Source of the DNA: Tetrapyrgos nigripes | Taxonomy: Eukaryota > Basidiomycota > Agaricomycetes > Agaricales > Campanellaceae | Length of the DNA stretch: 64,000 nt | Assembly (NCBI GenBank): GCA_013368315.1 | Contig: JAACJM010000260.1 | Location: 1-64,000, forward strand | Direction of reading: 5' to 3' | Shown here: positions 1 through 10,617 of the stretch, in pieces | How positions within the stretch are numbered: the stretch's first letter is position 1 | Layout of the letters: the number at the start of each line of letters is the position of its first letter | Program-made: the position numbers and the translations under genes | The notes under the pieces: generated by a model | Told to the model about the DNA's origin: nothing | Database searches by the model: none | The model's input: the letters and a program-made list of their open reading frames with translations, nothing else

Positions 1-58
1 CTACGTCTAACCACCGTAGCCACTTGACGCTCTATTTCAGACATCTCATCCTCCACCT

Positions 59-879
59 ATGCTGTCTCAATCCAACATCCAGGACCCTTTGTCAATTGCA
101 TCTGCACCCACAGCATCTATACCCCCAGTTCTCCCTGGTGGTGAGCCATCTGGAGGAAAAGGAGGGAGCGGCCTCAATGGAACCGAGGTACAGGTGCATG
201 CAGCCAGCACATGTGAAGGAGGAAGCTCTTATGATGAGCTTGAAGGACAAGATCGGCCGGCCGCAGATAACATCCCCGGCGACGTCGCTCCCCGTCACTC
301 ACAGCGTCCTGACCAAGCCGCAGACAACATCCCCGGCGATGTCGCTCCCCGTCACTCGCGGCGTCCTGACCAATCTATACCCAGAGCCAGCACACCTGAA
401 GGAGGAAGTCCGCGTGATGAGCTTGAAAAGGACGCAGACAACATCCCACACTCTTCCGTTATACCAACTAATCCCTCCTGTGGCTTCGTTGCCCGTCCCT
501 CATGGGATTCTGACGTGGTCACGGTCTCCCCCGAATCTGTGTCCTCGTTCGTGCACGCGACGCAAGTGTTAATCACTACACTAAACGACTGGCGTACAAT
601 GTTCTACTTCCAGATATTCGTTTTCAGCTACCTGACATTGTCGCCATCACCAAACATGGTAGAATTGTTGTACCCATGCCTACTGTCAGGATCCAGTCTC
701 GAAACTTCATTGTTCGCCCCACTCGTTCAGCAGAGAGTGATTCGTCCTCATCAGAGGAGAATGATTCATCCTCATCAGAGGACAATGATTCGTCCTCGAC
801 AGAGAATACTGTTATCCCAACAGAGAATGCTTCGCCTACAACAGTTGATGGTCCGTCTCCCACTGCTGTGAATTTGTAA
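59..879 (+). CDS. Unrecognised coding-like fragment with Ser/Asp/Glu-rich end
   Basis: An ATG-started open frame runs from 59 to 871, and a second overlapping frame (about 580-879) ends in an acidic Ser-rich stretch with repeats of the form SSSSEEND / SSSSEDND / SSSTEN. The upstream frame contains two tandem copies of a 19-residue unit built around IPGDVAPRH. No family was recognised. The change of frame near 580-680 suggests either an unplaced intron or decay. The left edge of the window may cut the gene. Coding status is uncertain; the repeat content could create the open frames by chance. Confidence 0.2.
263..373 (+). repeat. 57-bp tandem repeat, two copies
   Basis: Two near-identical 57-bp units start at 263 and 320 (GCAGATAACATCCCCGGCGA and its second copy GCAGACAACATCCCCGGCGA). 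The unit length is a multiple of three, so the repeat keeps the reading frame of the surrounding open frame. Confidence 0.85.
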
Positions 880-950
880 GTCTTTACTATACGACGCATT
901 TGTGTTCCTTGGGGATAAACAGTTATTGTAACAGGGGATTCTCAATGCAG

Positions 951-1007
951 GACGATGACGACAACGATGACGACAACGACAACGACAACGATGACGAAAC
1001 GACGACG
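951..1007 (+). repeat. GAC/AAC/GAT trinucleotide-rich microsatellite
   Basis: The stretch is made of GACGATGACGACAACGAC-type triplets. In frame it would encode Asp/Asn runs, but no convincing gene uses it here. Confidence 0.8.
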
Positions 1008-1060
1008 GCAGTGTAAAGCAGGATCGCAATGGGAGATTGTGACCGCGTTTCAAGGCTACG

Positions 1061-1259
1061 CACGGCCGGGGTGAGTGCATATTTGGACGAACTTTTTGGA
1101 GGAGAATAAATCTCGGGTTTTTCAACGGCGCCGAAACTACCCCATATAGAAGATCGGCCTAGATTCGGTCCCATATGGGGCAGTCCGGCCAATGTAGAAA
1201 TACTCGAGATTTACTCCTGCTCAAAAACGCCTGACAAAAACGCACTCATCCCAGCCGTG
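1061..1259. mobile_element. Foldback / MITE-like element, about 199 bp
   Basis: The two ends are imperfect inverted repeats of nearly 60 bp. The left arm starts CACGGCCGGGGTGAGTGC; the right arm read on the other strand starts CACGGCTGGGATGAGTGC. Both continue with a T-rich block and then GGAG(A)ATAAATCTCG-like sequence. By eye about four in five positions match. A second, smaller inverted pair (CCCCATAT ... ATATGGGG) sits inside. The flanking trinucleotide ACG is present on both sides and could be a target duplication, but three bases is weak support. No coding capacity. The superfamily is not assigned. Confidence 0.6.
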
Positions 1260-1526
1260 ACGTGGGCTCTTCATTACGATATGAAACATTGTAGTTTATA
1301 AACACTTTGTAGTAGTATCTTGTCCACTCTTAGAGCTTAGAGACCCATAGCATTGAGGTACTGTAACTGAATTTATGCGTTCGAGCTGATTACACCATCC
1401 TGAGGCTCGTTTTTCGGCTTTCGATCAAGGCGGTCTACCGTCTAATTAGGCGCACTTATTATATTCCTTATGTAACTTGGTCAATTGTCGTCTTGGCTCT
1501 CACTCCCACCCCCTCCATCTTATTGG
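1260..1526. other. Intergenic stretch without recognised features
   Basis: No supported open frame, RNA gene or repeat was seen. Short AT-rich blocks are present. Confidence 0.4.
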
Positions 1527-1607
1527 CATTCGAATACGTTTCGGTGCGACACGATTCGGGGACGAATTTGTTTCGTTCTTTGGTACAGTTAGAATCCGCT
1601 TCTATCT
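1527..1607 (+). repeat. Dispersed repeat, copy 1
   Basis: This segment, starting CATTCGAATACGTTTCGGTG, matches the segment at 3988-4068 (CATTCGAATTCGTTTCGGTG) over about 80 bp with scattered substitutions and a few indels. Both read in one frame as IRIRFGAT followed by a related tail. It could be a diverged mobile-element or duplicated-exon remnant. Confidence 0.6.
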
Positions 1608-1766
1608 GTGGAACCCAGGGCCTGCTAGCGTTTTGTCAACGCTTTTGTCTAAACCACATGTGCGTCACCGTCATTCATTTCTAACTCCCCTCCTTCTACT
1701 CCAATCTTACGCTCACGGCGTCCACATTTTCTCGTTGCCTAATACTGACAGAGAACAGCAGCTCCA

Positions 1767-3523
1767 ATGTCATTTGTCGCAAAGCCAGGCAGTCCAATGT
1801 CGACAGGCAGTCCAATGTCGACAGGCAGTCCAATGTCGACAGGCCAACCGAGTGATCAAGAGGAGCCGAGTGATCAAGAGAGCGCTGATCAAGAGACTGA
1901 TGATGGGAGTAGCTACGAAGAACACACGACAACACGAGTCAATCCTCCTCCATCCGAGCCGACACATCATCCAGCACTGATGAGCTACTTGAAGAACAAA
2001 GGCACAACCATGGGCTTCCCAAGCAGCAGACGTCCCGCAAAGGCAAGCGTGGAGAACCAGCATCCGGGACATTCTCATAATGGGAGATGCATGGAGTCTG
2101 TAAGTAGACTGGTTGGTCCCTATCTTCTCTTCTTCTCTTTCATGCTCAAAGTAATTTGTAGGATAGCGAATAGTTCAGAGCATTTTAACGAATACTTGGG
2201 GAAGCTCAAGGTCAAGGTCAATGTTCATCGGACAAATACCCTAATTTGGGAGAAGTGGCCTCGGTACACAAGCTTTGAAGGTATGTTGTAGATAATTTCT
2301 TTGCGCTTTATTTATAAGTACTAAACAGGCTTTAGGTGTTGGACCAACACCTCAACAAACTCAATTTCTCCCGCTCTTGCTCAAATGACACCTGACCGAC
2401 AGTTCAAAATCGCAGATCAGGTGAAGCACCTCAACGGGACCTGGGGCAAGCCCAATTCTGAGGAGGAGGAAGGCAGCACCAGTTCTGGGAGAGGGGGGCG
2501 GATTCAGTTTGGGGGAGCCGCAACTCAGAAACTTTGTACTCGCGACACAGTATGGCCTCACTAAGGAATTTTTTGAACAATTTGGTGATATTCCTGATAT
2601 ACCCTACCTCGACTGCGTATGCTTACATCCTCGAGTATTATTGGAAGAAGAAAGCCCCTCAAGAGAACTTCTCTAGACCATTCCACCGCAGTGAACAAAT
2701 ATCATTTATCAAAGCTATGGAAGTGTACAGCCATACTGCAAGATGGCATGACAAGATGGATGAAGGGGAGATGAGGCTTGATGTTGATGTGGCAATTCGG
2801 GACATTGTCGGAATACATTTGGAGAAGGAAACTATAGGTAAGTTGAATCATTGATGATTCTATGTCATGCTGACAGCAACCAGTCGGGCCTTTGCTGAGA
2901 AACAATTTCTAGCACTCAAGCCTATCGAAGGTCTATCATTCGCAGCGGGAGACTGCTTCAAACCGGATGTCTTCTTCTGGAGTATACTCCGTCTAAACAA
3001 TGTCAACCCAAAGACCCAAGATTTTCTCAAGGCAATTTTTTTCCAGCGTGGGCAACCGGCCTGAGCAGGAGCTTTGGATTCCACTGTTTGCGTTGGAATG
3101 GAAGACCTATGCTCTACAACAGGCTCAAAATCAATTGTACCTGTCTTTGCTTGTTGGAGCTGTGATCTACCATCACCTAATGCTCACTCAGCCTTTCTTT
3201 GGTGTTGTCATTACATTGGATTACTGGTTTGTCTACATGGCTCAGTTCAGCAAAGTGAGTTTTACACGTACTACACTGTCCCAATAACTGACAGTCAGTT
3301 AGACAAAAGGCTTTCAAATTACTCGAAAGTGGAAGTCCTCTTCATCTTTGAATAATTTCGATGAGATACTCTACTTTTTTAGCTGGTTCACAGCTTTCTT
3401 ACACAGCTGGCAGGAGCATGTTTTGAAAGTTTGGGAAGGTGAAGTTGAACACAAACTTAAAGAACTAGCCGCACGGGCAATCAATAATGTGCTACAAATA
3501 ATCGCAACTTTACCGTCTGACTA
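1767..3523 (+). pseudogene. Broken multi-exon hypothetical gene
   Basis: Open frames read 5' to 3' as one protein if frames are switched. The start is an ATG at 1767, followed by three 18-bp tandem repeats encoding SPMSTG (1788-1841) and an acidic Ser/Gln/Glu segment. Central blocks include GLTKEFFEQFGDIPDIPYLD and MEVYSHTARWHDKMDEGEMR. The last exon ends at the TAG at 3521-3523 after a helix-rich tail. A GT-AG intron is visible at about 3255-3297. At least two frame changes are not explained by introns: near 2640, and in a run of seven T at about 3039-3045. The family is not recognised. Single-base consensus error cannot be excluded. Confidence 0.4.
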
Positions 3524-3636
3524 GAAAAAACGAACAAATATGTATTAGTTGTTAGCAAAGTTGACTCCTTTTTGACGTCACTAGCACATCCTCTTCCTCT
3601 ACTTTTGACTCCTTTTTATAGACAATGCCACGTTCT

Positions 3637-3768
3637 CTCCTTAAGAAGCTTTAGCTACGAGTTTACCTATCATGTCTCTCTCTTGTATGTCTTACTATTT
3701 ATCTCCTTAAGAAGCTTTAGCTACGAGTTTACCTATCATGTCTCTCTCTTGTACGTCTTACTATTTAG
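3637..3768 (+). repeat. 66-bp perfect-frame tandem duplication
   Basis: Two adjacent 66-bp copies begin CTCCTTAAGAAGCTTTAGCT at 3637 and 3703 and differ at one position (TATG versus TACG). The near identity indicates a recent slippage or unequal-exchange event. The repeat lies just after the broken gene and is not obviously coding. Confidence 0.9.
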
Positions 3769-3987
3769 ATGGTCTTCTGGATGAAGACCATGCCCCAAGA
3801 GCGTCAACTGTGATTGATACAGCCTGCGTTATTGTACTAATACTAATAGTATTAGTAACTAAGACTTCTGCGTTATTGTTCTGCGTCACGTGTGTGAAGA
3901 AGTAATCAACTTGCGTCAGGTCTAATCTATTGTCTTGACTCCCATCTTGAACTTCCTCTCGCTCTTTCTCTCTCTCCCCCACTCTAG

Positions 3988-4068
3988 CATTCGAATTCGT
4001 TTCGGTGCTACAATATCTGAAGACGAATGCGTTTCGTCCTCTGGTGCAGATAGAATGCGCTTCTATCG
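3988..4068 (+). repeat. Dispersed repeat, copy 2
   Basis: Partner of the segment at 1527-1607. Shared blocks include CGTTTCGGTGC, GACGAAT.CGTTTCGT and the end block GAATSCGCTTCTATC. Confidence 0.6.
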
Positions 4069-4142
4069 CCACATCGGTCTTTCTTCGCGAAGGAGACACC
4101 GTTGTGTGAAGATCTGCAGTACAGTAGCAAGGTAGTTCTTTT

Positions 4143-4170
4143 CTCCTCCTCCTCCTCCTCCTCCTCCTCC
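4143..4170 (+). repeat. (TCC)n microsatellite
   Basis: About nine uninterrupted TCC triplets. Confidence 0.9.
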
Positions 4171-6594
4171 TTTTCTTTCCAAGCTGATGCTTATACTCCA
4201 GGTTCCTCATTCCTTGGAAACCGGAAGCAAGGAAAACTTTCATGGATGATTTGTATCTTAAATATCAGGTGCATTGACTTGTGACTGGGGGCGTTCTTCA
4301 ATGCTGACACTTATAATTCATACGATTTTTTAGACCACCTCCGATTGGGAAAACCATTTTTTGTCCTTTTGACAGACAAGCCCAAGCAAGAGTGCGTGTT
4401 CACTTTTGCTGCATCTCACGCTCTGAGTCAATAGATTTAGTAGTGCTCTCATTGACCTCGTCGAGACTCCAAGCAAGAAGAGGACCATTTCTCACAAATC
4501 AAAGGCTAATCCAAGCCCCTCCAAATTGAAGAATTTGGTCAGGTCAGATGTATGTCATCATTCCCTTCAATCCAAAGTCATGATCTCTGATATACTACTA
4601 GCCCGGAAAGAATTCTGTTCCTCTGAACGGCTTCCACGGGCTCGTTTGGTCTACTTTGAGGATTTTTGGGAGACGAAGAATGGACACAGAATAGATGGAA
4701 CGAGGATGATAGATTGTTGAGGATTGATCTGAAGCATATGCGGTGGTCCGTAATGGAGTATGTGACTCGTTGGATGTGGGAATTGAGGAAGGAGTTTGGA
4801 TCTCTCAGTGAGTTGCGGCGGCGTCTCTTCATGATCGTAATCTGATTTTTTTTTTCTGTCAGGCTTTGCAAACTCGGTAGACGAAGTCTTGGAGTCCCTG
4901 TTTGAAGTCAGTGTATAGTAAAGATCTTTTTGAAGACAGTTGAGGTCGTTATCGATAACGCACGCGAGTCCGACTACCCCAGTCCCTGTAGACGTTCTCC
5001 AGAACGATCAATACCTGCCAGCTCATCAATCTCCCAGAACCAAGACATATGACACTGGCCGTTTCTCGTTGGGTTGGTACCTTTCCGACGTCGTTATCGG
5101 GTTTCCTGGAGCTGAGAACTCGTTGGTTGGCACGGATTGGTGAAGCTCTGGTGGTTATGGTGTGCATTGGAGGCTCGCATATCCCAACCAGGTACGCTTT
5201 TTTCATTCTTTATAGCTTATCGCAACTGACTCTGGGTCCTGGGGCTCGTCGGGTTGTATTTCCTCTTCCAGGTGGCCGTGGACATCATCGATTTCGCAAG
5301 GCTTTGGGTCACTGGGTCACCGAAATAGTCTAACGTCGCGCAATTTCAACATGACATGATGAGAAGATAGGAGAATGGTCATTGGGACTGTTTTCTCCGT
5401 ACGTTCTGGTCATGTATGTTTATGTGGGTGTTCTTTCTCCTTATACTGAAGACTTCTAATTGTCTTTCTTTCTCCGTGTACAGTGTTAGCAAAACAATGA
5501 AAATGCTGGACGGGCACTGGTGATCCTACCAGAGTCGTTTTGCAAGTCTTTGCCTACAGATTGGCAATGGGAATGCTTTTACTTGTTGTACGTGGGTCGT
5601 CTGATACTGTGAACGCGATAGCCAACTGAAATACCTCCCAGATGCAGGGAAGAAGGAATCCGGTACTATTGACGATTCAACTCGACGATTCATACATGTA
5701 TTCCATTCATACAAGCGTTACAGTCAACGATCGCTCCGTTGTTGCTGTTGAAAGGAGCGGTGGAGCGAGTCTCTGATATTCGTATTGGTTATGCTAGTGG
5801 GACGGGCTCGAAGGAATGTCGTCTGAAGACATTGCCAACGTCTTACTCTTCGACGACCCAGCTGGTACTCAAAATACTAGCATGGAAGATATCGCATCTC
5901 ATGAACTTTGCGTCCTGGCTCTCGCTTCATCAAAACTGGCCCTTTTTGCCTGCTACCCCATAGCATGGCTGTTTTCATTGCTGCTACCATCCCATCGCTA
6001 TTTACGTGCCTGGTAGAGTCGTTCACGCGCTAAAAGACGCTGAATACTCTATGCAGTTTAGAATCCTACCCGACTCTTCCCATAGCTCCTTTATTATTCT
6101 TGGACAATATTCTGCCTCTCGTCTCCACTCCCTGAGAAAGCCACTGTCGCTATCTCCTATACCTTAGCATTACGTTGTCATCAGGTGGACAGAGCGATCA
6201 TCTTCTCTGGACTTTGTCCAGCTGGTACCCACTACGCACTCATCACCGTGACGTTCCCGCTTGTTCACCAGTCCGGTTTTTTCAACTTGGATTTGGGGTT
6301 TCGGACTCTCATCTGGACTAGATCGTCAGTCGAGGGCATCTGAATGATCGGTGGTGGCATAGGCTGGGTATTCTCAGCGTGGCATAGTGTCTCGTATACG
6401 TATGGGGTTATGGGTGGTTCTACCCGTTATTGGAAGGGATACGGGTTGCATCGCTCCCATTGACCTCGAGGATTTTGCCTCTGGTACCAATACGAGGTCA
6501 AACGTTCTTTCCCCCTGCTTTTCGTGCCCCAACGTATTTCAACACAAACGAGGAGGAGAGGAAAGACGAGCTGAATAGGTGAAGAATGAAGTGG
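4171..6594. other. Unresolved region with decayed coding-like patches
   Basis: Several short open frames (for example plus-strand 4526-4720, 5049-5333, 5739-5963 and 6387-6578) show protein-like composition and neighbouring GT/AG signals, but they do not join into a recognisable protein and are interrupted by stops. One patch near 4720-4830 reads as a tryptophan- and arginine-rich helix (RWSVMEYVTRWMWELRKEF). No family was recognised on either strand. This stretch is probably one or more pseudogenes. Confidence 0.3.
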
Positions 6595-6618
6595 ATCACG
6601 CGACCGACGCTTTCGTCA
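6595..6618 (+). repeat. 24-bp direct repeat, left copy
   Basis: ATCACGCGACCGACGCTTT followed by CGTCA. The same 24-mer with one mismatch lies at 8858-8881, just beyond the other end of the Mus7-like fragment. Confidence 0.8.
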
Positions 6619-6750
6619 AGCCGCTGCCTGTGCCTAACGATCCTTCCAAAGCCACAGCCTCATCACTGCTACTCCCAGTGCAACCATCCCTTGCAACACG
6701 CTTCCGCCAAAAAATATCTCTGCCAGCATCATCCTTGGTGAAGACTAAGA

Positions 6751-8736
6751 CTAGTGTGGATCGACGGTTGGTTTCGGAGTCAGGGAATGTAAGACCAGTA
6801 ATATGGTTGGAGGTTTACGAGAAGACTCGCTCTGCTTTCTTGATCTCGTTTTCCTTTCTCCACAGGTGGGGGCTCTGTAGAGCATGTAGTCAATGAGAGT
6901 TTCCTCCATAGCCACGTTATCGTCCTGAAGATACTGATTAATCCTCTCTTCATTGACGTCTCCTTCATCGTCGCTCTCGTCGCCACTATCAGACAATTCT
7001 ATGACTTCGACAGGGATGGATTGTGCTGGAGATGGTGTTCGTCGAAGCGGGTTTTCGGAGTCAGAGAAATGAGAGAGGTCCATGTCGTCTTCTTGCCATC
7101 CAGGAGATCTGCGAGATGAAGTCGAGGGCAAGACTTGGCCTGCTGTGTCATCGTCGTCTGAAGAGTCGTGGTCCCCTCGGATTGCTCGAGGTGAAGAAGT
7201 AACAACCCTTCTGGAACGAGCTTGACCAGGTTGAAGAGGAGCATCGTTTTCCTTCGAATTTCTTTGGCCTTGCAGTCGAGTCTGAGCCTTGAGCCCATCA
7301 CCAAGCATCCTTTTCATCATGAACGCTGGGTACATGCGTCCAAGTATTTCCTGCCGTTTCATGTTCTTTTGTTGTACTTTCTCCTTGGCTCTCAATCGCT
7401 CCTTCTCCCGCTTGCTCAAGCTAGAGGAGACGATCTCTGATGCAGAATCAGATTGAGTCTCTGACTGATTTTCGTCGCTGCTCTGGGGACCAGTCAAATC
7501 GATATCTACATCGCCGTCGGTGACAGGTGGTGCATTAATGTCAGAAGCGCCGGGAGAGAGCCGCGTGAATTCATCGTCCATAATTATACCAGGATTTGGG
7601 GAAGGGACATTTCACTCCGACCTGTGGTTGATACCAGTGAAGAAGCCCGCTGAGGAATTGGCGTGGAGACTCTGTGGCTGTCGGATGAGGTGCTGTGAAC
7701 CCTAACTCGGTGTGTTGGCGGAACGATGGGAGGGCTGGGCAATGGGTTTGGTGTAGGCGAAGTGGGATCAGGGTGCGTTGTGTTTCGGATTTCCTGGTTA
7801 AGAAGTCAGCTAAAGAGTAAAGCACCGTAAAGTACCTGGACTTACTGCGAAAGGAGTCAGTGGGAATGGTTTCACTTTCTTCTGCCGTTGTAGACGCTCT
7901 CGTTCCTTTTAGAGCCCGTAGTTTTGCTCTCTCTTCAGCTTTCCACTCTTTCCGGTCCACAACAATATCTGGCTCTTCCTCAATGTCCATTGGCTCTAAA
8001 TCGAAGCTGTTGTTTGCTTGTCGGTCGGGACCGGCCTGCGTTTGATCTTCATCCTCTAGCTGAGTATACGCCCTATCCTGAGACTCCTCCTCTTCGTACC
8101 GGTCTTCTTGATGACGATGGCGTTCACGATCTGGACTCCGAACCTTCACTATGGCATCTGGATTATCCTTCAGAGAGCGTTTATACACCTGGGCATCGAA
8201 TTTGTAAGGGTTTAACTGGCGAAGCTGACGGGTCCGGAGGCGATATCTATGAGAATGATCGTTCTCGGAGTCCTGGAGGATCTGTGCGACTAAAGCATCC
8301 CCAGATGGCACATCCGTCGGGTCGGATAGATGAGGTACAGAAGTACGAGAAACTGGTGAAAGCGATTGCCGCAGAGGAGACGGGTGAGCTCGTGACGAAG
8401 GTGACGACAAGGGGATGACTGGAGTAAATTGCCCTCGAATTCGATAGCATCATCTGGTGTATCCAGTATGTCAAGGGGTCTATCTGGAGATCTTGAGAGA
8501 GACACTGGGAATACCTCGGCACTTTCATCAAGTCCCAACTGAGAAGTAGGTACAGAATGAGGACGAGGAGGGCCAAAATCCTCAAAGTCCAGCAGATTAT
8601 CCGCTACATCTTGTGAAATGATACCATCCTGCTGCTCCTGCGGCATCACTGACATTTCAACGTATTGGTCTTCACTATCAGGTGGAGTGAGAGAACAAGA
8701 TGAGGTGGTAAACATATTGAGAGGGTCCTGAGACAA
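6751..8736 (-). pseudogene. Mus7/Mms22-like N-terminal fragment
   Basis: Minus-strand frames encode an acidic, Ser-rich, Arg-rich protein. Two blocks recall the conserved N-terminal region of fungal Mus7/Mms22 replication-repair proteins: RYRLRTRQLRQLNPYKFDAQ (upstream part, about 8150-8250) and GRMYPAFMMKRML (about 7300-7350). The family is known to act in repair of stalled replication forks. Known members are far longer than the roughly 600 residues seen here, and the large C-terminal domain is absent before the stop at 6751. An intron with GTAAGT...CCAG lies near 7790-7850. Two frame changes remain unexplained: near 8430 in a short T run, and near 7590. The upstream end lacks a clear ATG; TTTTGTCTCAG at the start may be an intron acceptor. 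The assignment is from motif memory and is moderate. Confidence 0.45.
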
Positions 8737-8857
8737 AAGCGGAAAGAGAAAGAGAAGGAGAAGGAGAAAGGAAAGAGAAGTCTGTGCCTTCGAGTTTTAA
8801 GAGAGGGAAAGGAAGGAAATGAGAGGGAGTTGGGAGAAGGAATTGACGCGAGCAATA

Positions 8858-8881
8858 ATCACGCGACCGACGCTTTGGTCA
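8858..8881 (+). repeat. 24-bp direct repeat, right copy
   Basis: ATCACGCGACCGACGCTTT followed by GGTCA, matching 6595-6618 except for one base. It lies immediately upstream of the T5orf172-like gene. Confidence 0.8.
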
Positions 8882-8951
8882 CCGCCTCCCGCCTCTGTCA
8901 TTGCTGCCTGGGCCTACACGTCCTCAAAGCCCCAAATACATTCACGTACTC

Positions 8952-9439
8952 ATGGTGGTACGTGATATGCTACTCTACATATCATTCATTCACCGTTTCC
9001 GCAAGTTTCTGGTTTTCCATGACTGGGTGGTTAGGCCAGTTTCCGCTAGGGTGAAGAGGGATGCTTGGGTGTACGTCCTGTCCTTTAGAAACGGCAAAGC
9101 CTGCAAAATCGGCTGTACCCATCGCACACCGAGACGCAGATTGCAGGAGTGGAGGTGCAAAGACAAGTCGAAGGGATTCAAACTGGTATATTCGGTCCGG
9201 GTCAGCGAAGAGAGAATGTTCGGTATCGGTACGTTTTGAATCAGTATCCATCAGTCTTTTCACTCACAAATGTTTCAGAACATGAAGCTCATCAGCAAGT
9301 ACTCAAATATACCCACAAAAGCAATGGCGCTTGCCCGAATTGCTCTTCAAAGCACCGAGAGGAATTCGTCTTCAAAGCAGCATTTGGATTGAGAGATGCC
9401 TGCGACGCCGTTGATAGGGCGAGGGAACTTGTTGGCTGA
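8952..9439 (+). CDS. T5orf172 / GIY-YIG-like domain protein
   Basis: Exons 8952-9222 and 9279-9439, separated by a 56-nt GT-AG intron, give a protein of about 143 residues. The core matches the T5orf172 branch of GIY-YIG domains: WVYVLSF (the degenerate GIY position), KACKIGCTHRTPRRRLQEW (YIG equivalent followed by the Arg-rich helix), LVYSVRV, then EHEAHQQVL and a C-terminal CPNCSSKHREEF block with a Cys pair and a catalytic-type Glu. The family is known as nuclease-like or DNA-binding domains; activity here is not shown. Splicing at G|GTATCG keeps the frame from ERMF into EHEAH. The start at 8952 is the first ATG in frame; the N-terminal 50 residues are not conserved-looking. It is one of the few intact genes in this part of the window. 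Confidence 0.7.
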
Positions 9440-9865
9440 GCAATTGGGGCTTTTCTCCTCTTTTTCTTTAGTGTCGTTGTTTTCTGTTTGCTATCGTGTT
9501 TCTTGCTTTCGTATCTGCGTTGTATGTACATTCTTGGGTGTAGATTTGGATGTTTGCCATCCCAACCGGCCATTCCTCCGTCTTTGCCCGTCGAGCTGTT
9601 AGCCCGTATTTTTGGAATCCTCTGTGAAGGTCAACCAACAAAGTTCTCCACATGAGGATAATGCAGAGTTACCCTCCACTCTCTCTCAGTTCATTGTGCA
9701 GCGCTTGGCGTCAGATGCTATTTCGTTCCTCGCTTCGAACCTCCACTCAGACTGTGCCTCGTACGGTCCAAACTTCATCCGCTGTCGGTGCACTTGTTTC
9801 CGGGAGCCCATGAAGATCATCCATTGGTACAACTACTCGCCGTGTCTCCTCTTCCATCAACCACC

Positions 9866-10617
9866 ATGTCCAGTCGCCCTTCCATACAGATCTCGAGCTC
9901 CTCCAAATCCGCCAGCTCGCTGGTCACTCCGAGTCCCGCTACTCTGGCCGATCCGCCAATGCGCTATGTCGACGGCGCAATGATGGACTATTTCTTGATC
10001 GAAGTCGTCAACACTCTACGTGAATCTTCAGCTGTAGTGACTGCTCGGTCCAAGAGGATATAGAAAAAGAAATGGTCGATGCCGGACTGATCCCACCACC
10101 ACAACCTGCACTATCGACTTTGCCTCTAAAGACTGAAAACCCCAGAAACTCGACCGTCCTGATCAGTCTCAATTCTCGTTCAGGGAAAAACGCTGCAGTG
10201 GATGAAGAGGAAGAAGCTATCAGAACGCGTCTTGAAGCTATCGGATTGCATGTTGGCGCGAACTTTGCAGAGAGGTACGTATACCTCTTTACAGTGTAAT
10301 CAATACCACTCTAACCGTCCTTAGATTATGTCGGGACAGATCTCTATTTACAGAAACCTTGGACGTCATCAAATTTGTATGCAAGGATCTGTGGGCAGCG
10401 TGTTGGGATAGACAAGTGGACAACCTGCGGACGAACCATAGGGTGCGTTTTTACCCCGTCCCTCAAGGTATTCCAGCTCACCAAGTCAATCCAGGGCATC
10501 TACGTTTTGCAAGACAACGCTTTCAAGACCATCACACGTTTATCGTCTTGGGAAGGACGGGCCGATGCTACACGCAAAGCCAAACTTGGCAGCAACAGCG
10601 TACACGACGACTTCTGA
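9866..10617 (+). pseudogene. TRAPP subunit Trs33/TRAPPC6-like, C-terminus lost
   Basis: Exons 9866-10274, 10325-10442 and 10495-10617 are separated by GT-AG introns of 50 and 52 nt. Translated blocks fit Trs33, a Bet3-fold subunit of the TRAPP vesicle-tethering complex: the start region MRYVDGAMMDYFLIEVVNTL, then GANFAERLCRDRSLFTETLD, IKFVCKDLWAACWDRQVDNL, RTNHRGIYVLQDNAFKTITR and LSSWEGRADATRKAKL. Family members then continue with a conserved Gly-rich C-terminal segment. Here the sequence instead reads LGSNSVHDDF and stops, so that segment is missing. A frame change near 10,056 would be repaired by one extra G after AAGAG. Because TRAPP subunits are normally single-copy and important, this is probably a truncated duplicate or a recent casualty; an intact copy elsewhere would settle it. 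Confidence 0.7.

Noticed and set aside
3761..4243. 160-codon minus-strand open frame
   Set aside because: Its composition is dominated by the TCC microsatellite (poly-Arg) and the opposite strand of a repeat; no start context or homologous motif.
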